Positions 30,687-33,520 of a stretch of 33,520 nucleotides of DNA are shown here, one piece after another. The position numbers were made by a program, and so were the translations under genes. Each line of letters starts with the position of its first letter. The stretch's first letter is position 1. Below the pieces are notes generated by a model that was not told the origin of the DNA, made no database searches, and was given only the letters and a program-made list of their open reading frames with translations. The DNA is from Acidovorax sp. GW101-3H11 (GTDB taxonomy: Bacteria; Pseudomonadota; Gammaproteobacteria; Burkholderiales; Burkholderiaceae_C): positions 174,290-207,809 of the forward strand of contig NZ_LUKZ01000002.1 in NCBI RefSeq assembly GCF_001633105.1, given 5' to 3'.

Positions 30687-30959
30687 ATGTACAAAAAGAT
30701 GATTGTGTCTATGTTGGTCGCAGCAGCGTCGCTGGCGTCTGCGACCACGTTTGCCGCACCTACCGACAACGAGGTGCGCGTTGAAGCGTCGGCCACCAGA
30801 GTTGCGACGGAGGATGGAAAAACGCGCTACTGGAGCCATCCAAGATTGGGCATGATCAAAGTCGATGCCGCAGGCCGCATGCTCGCTGCGCGATCAAACA
30901 CTGGGGAAGCCGAACCATCTGGCGTTCTTTCTGGCATCCGATCGTCGCGTGTGCGCTGA
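30687..30959 (+). CDS. Small secreted protein, unknown
   Basis: 90 residues from ATG 30687, with GAGGAAAG about 12 bases upstream; an ATG at 30663 is in frame but would hide the signal. Sec signal YKKMIVSMLVAAASLASATTFA|AP, mature part of about 65 residues: VRVEASATRVATEDGKTRYW, SHPRLGMIKVDAAGRMLAAR, and a Gly/Ser/Arg-rich end (SGVLSGIRSSRVR). No Cys and only one His, so metal binding is not evident. No family recognised. The gene stands alone on the plus strand, 342 bases before the copper-storage gene. Confidence 0.5.
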   Translation: MYKKMIVSMLVAAASLASATTFAAPTDNEVRVEASATRVATEDGKTRYWSHPRLGMIKVDAAGRMLAARSNTGEAEPSGVLSGIRSSRVR

Positions 30960-31301
30960 CGCCTTGTGGCGTAAGAGGTACCACAGCTGGGCCCGTAGTG
31001 CACTGCATGGTGGTTACGTCAGCTTTGAAGGGCTGTGATTGGACGGCAGCCGTGCGAATAGGCGTAACAAACAGCCTTGGCGAAGACTACTTGGTCGAAT
31101 ATGACATCTAGATTACGACCCTGAAACCTCTTCGTCATCTTGCACCGAAATTGCGGCAAATTGCTCGAAGGCTGAGTCAATCGTCGGCGCGAGCCTACAG
31201 AACCGAATGCTTCTCGCGGCGGAAGATGGATGCTCCTTGCAGCCCGCTGCGTAGGATCAAGTTCAACTTTTTGAGCCATCCAAACCTATCAGGAGATCCA
31301 G
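30960..31301. other. 342-base gap before the copper-storage gene, no gene supported
   Basis: An 86-codon minus-strand frame (31019-31279) has no ribosome site or known motif and is not accepted. The stretch 31134-31159 resembles 20638-20663 (21 of 26 bases identical; CTTGCACCG..ATTGCGGC). The promoter for the gene at 31302 should lie here. Confidence 0.45.
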
Positions 31302-31643
31302 ATGAATCACACCCCGAACCCCTACATGTCTTGCATCAATGCTTGCCGGTCGTGCGCGACGGCTTGCCATCAGTGTTTCGCAGAGTGCCTCAAGGAGGAG
31401 GACGTCAAGATGATGGCCCGCTGCATTGCGCTGGACGCGGACTGTGCGGCCGCTTGCAGCTTAGCTGCCGATGTGATGGCGCGCCGAAGCGAATACGCCG
31501 AGGCGATTTGTGCGCTGTGCGCGCAGATCTGCAAGGCCTGCGGCGATGAGTGCGCTAGGCACGAAGCCGAGCATTGCAAGGCATGTGCCGCCGCTTGCCA
31601 CAAATGCGCTCAAGAATGTGCCGCCATGGCCCACGCAGATTGA
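31302..31643 (+). CDS. Four-helix-bundle copper storage protein (Csp, DUF326 type)
   Basis: 113 residues, AGGAGATCC before ATG 31302. Nineteen Cys are spaced in CxxxC and CxxC steps along four amphipathic helices: SCINACRSCATACHQCFAEC, CIALDADCAAAC, ICALCAQICKACGDEC, and CKACAAACHKCAQEC. This is the hallmark of copper-storage proteins, whose Cys-lined core can hold many Cu(I) ions. There is no signal peptide, so it is the cytosolic (Csp3-like) form, not the Tat-exported Csp1. It starts a copper module of four plus-strand genes; the next begins 20 bases after its stop. Confidence 0.85.
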   Translation: MNHTPNPYMSCINACRSCATACHQCFAECLKEEDVKMMARCIALDADCAAACSLAADVMARRSEYAEAICALCAQICKACGDECARHEAEHCKACAAACHKCAQECAAMAHAD

Positions 31644-31663
31644 CGCTGTTCAAGGAGCCCACC

Positions 31664-32080
31664 ATGAGATTTCTGCACCCACCCTCGAAAACCGTCTCGG
31701 CAACCGCCTTTCTTGCATGCGCGTTGGTGGTTCCCTTGTCGTTGCACGCCCAGTCTGCCCCACACGCTGGCATGAAAGGCGCTGCCATGGATCAGACGAT
31801 GCCTGCAGGCAAGATGGACATGAAGTCCATGATGAAAGAGAACAACGACAAGATGGCGTCCGTGAAGACGTCAGGCAATCCCGATGTGGATTTCGCGCAA
31901 ATGATGCGCATCCACCATCAAGGTGCCATCGACATGGCGCAGAGCCAATTGCGCGATGGAAAAGATCCCCAACTACTCAGCATGGCCCAGGACATTATTT
32001 CCGCGCAAAAAAAGGAAATCGCTGTGCTGGATGCGTTTCTCGTTCGCAATGGCAAGCAACCCACAGCACCCACGAAATAG
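31664..32080 (+). CDS. DUF305 periplasmic copper-binding protein (CopM-like)
   Basis: 138 residues from ATG 31664 with AAGGAG upstream. Sec signal (SATAFLACALVVPLSLHAQS), then a Met/His-rich stretch (HAGMKGAAMDQTMPAGKMDM, KSMMKENNDKM), and the DUF305 domain with FAQMMRIHHQGAIDMAQ and a second helix of ILSMAQDII/KKEIAVLDAF type. HHQGA with nearby Met is the family's probable Cu(I) site. Cyanobacterial CopM, from the same family, binds periplasmic copper. It lies 20 bases after csp, so co-transcription is likely. The 216 bases after it hold no gene but include a TTGACA at 32219. Confidence 0.82.
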   Translation: MRFLHPPSKTVSATAFLACALVVPLSLHAQSAPHAGMKGAAMDQTMPAGKMDMKSMMKENNDKMASVKTSGNPDVDFAQMMRIHHQGAIDMAQSQLRDGKDPQLLSMAQDIISAQKKEIAVLDAFLVRNGKQPTAPTK

Positions 32081-32296
32081 TTCTCTGTACTCAGCGATCG
32101 CTGCCCTGACCCTTGGACCGCTGTCGGGGAATCAGGGCAGCGTTACTCAGACGCCGTTTGCAGTGCGCATGGGGGCTGAGCAGGCACATGATCCACGTCA
32201 AGAGGACTTGTCATCAGTTTGACATTGCCACCGTGTTAAGCCTTATTGTTTCCATACGGCTCGTCACTGTCTCGACGACCTCATATGGAGAAAACC

Positions 32297-32536
32297 ATGA
32301 ACCACGATCACAGTACAGGACAATCGGATAAGGCCAGCGCTTCAATGGGCAGAAAGAGACTGATTGGCGCAGTCGTCATGCTCGCTTTCATTGGCATGTT
32401 TTTTCTTCTCAAAGAGCACTGGTCGCATGTCGCGGGCTACTGGCCGTATCTGCTCTTGCTGGCTTGCCCCCTGATGCACCTTTTCCACGGACACGGGGGG
32501 CACGGCTCCCACAACGTCGATTCGAGCAAGAAGTAA
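32297..32536 (+). CDS. Small DUF2933-type membrane protein
   Basis: 79 residues from ATG 32297 with GGAGAA upstream. N-terminal His (MNHDHSTGQ), helix one RLIGAVVMLAFIGMFFLL, a short loop (KEHWSHVAGY), helix two WPYLLLLACPLMHLFHGH, and a His/Gly-rich end (GHGGHGSHNVD). The two-helix form with PLMHLFHGHGGH is typical of DUF2933 proteins, which sit beside copper ATPases in many proteobacteria. Function unknown; His clusters on both sides suggest metal contact. The P-type ATPase starts 34 bases later. Confidence 0.75.
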   Translation: MNHDHSTGQSDKASASMGRKRLIGAVVMLAFIGMFFLLKEHWSHVAGYWPYLLLLACPLMHLFHGHGGHGSHNVDSSKK

Positions 32537-32570
32537 TCTTGCACGGCCAAAACACCCAGGGAGGCTATCC

Positions 32571-33520
32571 ATGTCGAATGCGCAACCGCACGAACACGTC
32601 CATCATGACCACCAGCATCATGAAGGGCATCACACGCATGTGTCGTTGCCCACGACGGGACTAAAGGATCCTGTCTGCGGTATGGATGTGACGGAACAAT
32701 CGCATCACTCGACAGAGCACGAAGGGCGTCCTTACTACTTTTGCAGCGCCAAATGCAAAGCACGCTTCATGGAAGCGCCGCAAAAGTTTCTCTCGACTCC
32801 CATCAGCGAGCGCGCGCCTCAGCCTGAGCCCGAAGCGGCGCAACCGGGCACAACCTATACCTGCCCCATGCACCCTGAGGTGCAACAGGACCATCCTGGA
32901 AATTGCCCCAAGTGCGGCATGACACTGGAGCCCATGCTGCCCACGCTGGATGAGGGAGAAAACGCCGAGCTCGTGGATTTCCGACATCGCTTCTGGTGGA
33001 CGCTGCCTCTCACTGTGGTGGTTACCGTCCTGGCCATGCTTGGGCACCGGTTGCAGTGGTTCGAGATGGTCACACAGAGCTGGATTGAACTGGTGCTGAC
33101 GGTACCCATCGTCCTGTGGGCGGGCTGGCCCTTCTTCTTGCGCGGTGCGCAGTCGGTCGTGAACCGCAGTCCCAACATGTGGACGCTGATTGGTCTGGGA
33201 ACGGGCGCAGCATTTGTCTATAGCGTGGTCGCGACCGTTGCGCCGGGGGTGTTTCCCGCCTCGTTCCAGGCCATGGGGCGCGTGGCGGTGTATTTCGAAG
33301 CTGCAGCGGTCATCATCTCGCTCACGCTGCTAGGCCAGATGCTGGAGCTCAAGGCACGCTCGCAGACCTCGGCCGCCATCAAATCGCTGCTGGGCCTGGC
33401 CCCCAAGACCGCGCGGCGTATTGACACCAACGGTCAGGAGAGTGATGTTCCCTTGTCCCATGTCCATGTGGGAGACCTCTTGCGCGTGCGGCCTGGCGAG
33501 AAGGTTCCTGTGGATGGTGT
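32571..33520 (+). CDS. YHS-type Cu(I) P-type ATPase, N-terminal part (runs off window)
   Basis: The first 316 residues are in the window, from ATG 32571 after GGGAGG. Order: His-rich lead (HEHVHHDHQHHEGHHTHV); YHS domain ~34-75 (DPVCGMDV...YYFCSAKCKARF); a second Cys-His metal domain ~97-128 (TYTCPMHPEVQQDHPGNCPK, then CGMTLEP); TM helices from ~142; PFFLRGAQSV and NMWTLIGLGTGAAFVYSV; the start of the actuator region (KSLLGLAPKTARRI), ending at VRPGEKVPVDGV. The ATPase core with CPC and DKTG lies beyond the window. These domains replace the usual CxxC HMA repeats. Comparable to CopF-type Cu exporters. Fourth gene of the csp copper module. Confidence 0.88.
   Translation, partial: MSNAQPHEHVHHDHQHHEGHHTHVSLPTTGLKDPVCGMDVTEQSHHSTEHEGRPYYFCSAKCKARFMEAPQKFLSTPISERAPQPEPEAAQPGTTYTCPMHPEVQQDHPGNCPKCGMTLEPMLPTLDEGENAELVDFRHRFWWTLPLTVVVTVLAMLGHRLQWFEMVTQSWIELVLTVPIVLWAGWPFFLRGAQSVVNRSPNMWTLIGLGTGAAFVYSVVATVAPGVFPASFQAMGRVAVYFEAAAVIISLTLLGQMLELKARSQTSAAIKSLLGLAPKTARRIDTNGQESDVPLSHVHVGDLLRVRPGEKVPVDG

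Noticed and set aside
31019-31279. 86-codon minus-strand frame before csp
   Set aside because: No ribosome-binding site, no recognised domain, and it occupies the expected promoter area.
32219-32248. TTGACA as a -35 element before the DUF2933 gene
   Set aside because: No acceptable -10 at 16-18 bases; left as a possible weak promoter only.
1-33520. Insertion sequences, integrases and CRISPR arrays
   Set aside because: No transposase or integrase motif, terminal inverted repeats or regularly spaced short repeats were found by eye, although several rearrangement joints are present.

Overview
The window looks like a metal-resistance region of a beta-proteobacterium, most likely a member of the Comamonadaceae (Acidovorax/Comamonas/Delftia-like). 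This rests on high GC, the czcICBA and ars gene orders, several DUF4148-type periplasmic proteins, and the style of the cop genes. Genus is an inference; no rRNA, tRNA or housekeeping marker is present to fix it. No transposase, integrase or CRISPR array was recognised.

Layout. (1) 1-3223: a decayed chromate-resistance block on the minus strand (chrA 3' half, chrC superoxide dismutase, rhodanese, chrB C-terminal domain, small secreted protein). It lies between two diverged copies of a histidine-rich DMT-transporter 3' end. chrA is cut at a breakpoint, chrC carries two opposite frameshifts and chrB carries an in-frame stop. (2) 3257-4142: a small lipoprotein gene and a small membrane-protein gene. 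(3) 4301-11440, minus strand: a complete czcI-czcC-czcB-czcA RND efflux operon for divalent cations (Zn/Co/Cd type), ending in a small periplasmic protein gene. (4) 11515-14030: a DUF4148-like gene divergent from the czcR-czcS two-component pair, with a perfect TTACA-N4-TGTAA palindrome between them. (5) 14139-16647: a Cd/Zn/Pb P-type ATPase (cadA type) with two tandem metal-binding domains behind a MerR/PbrR-type promoter. (6) 16790-20111: a MarR regulator, then the arsenic operon arsR-arsC-acr3-arsH, followed by a broken MerR-family remnant. (7) 20707-25154, minus strand: a periplasmic copper operon (small Cys-free protein, TolC-type outer-membrane factor, Tat-exported multicopper oxidase, cupredoxin, CusF-like chaperone, small basic secreted protein), divergent from copR-copS. 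(8) 27382-28644: an unfamiliar protein overlapping the end of copS, with a helix-hairpin-helix glycosylase-like N-terminal half and a nuclease-like C-terminal half. (9) 28885-30959: a stand-alone fliE-like gene, two DUF4148-type genes and a small secreted protein. (10) 31302-33520: a second copper module made of a cytosolic copper-storage protein (Csp), a DUF305 protein, a DUF2933 membrane protein and the start of a YHS-type Cu(I) P-type ATPase that runs off the window.

How it works together. CzcCBA moves Zn/Co/Cd from the periplasm across the outer membrane, while the CadA-type ATPase moves divalent cations from cytosol to periplasm. ArsC reduces arsenate, Acr3 exports arsenite and ArsH acts on organoarsenicals. 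The cop operon oxidises and buffers periplasmic Cu(I), while Csp and the YHS-type ATPase deal with cytosolic Cu(I). The chromate block is probably no longer functional.

Most worth a second look are the HhH/nuclease-like protein co-encoded with copRS, the fliE gene with no flagellar neighbours, the CzcS H-box with Cys in place of Arg, the possibly leaderless cadA transcript, and the lesions in the chr block.
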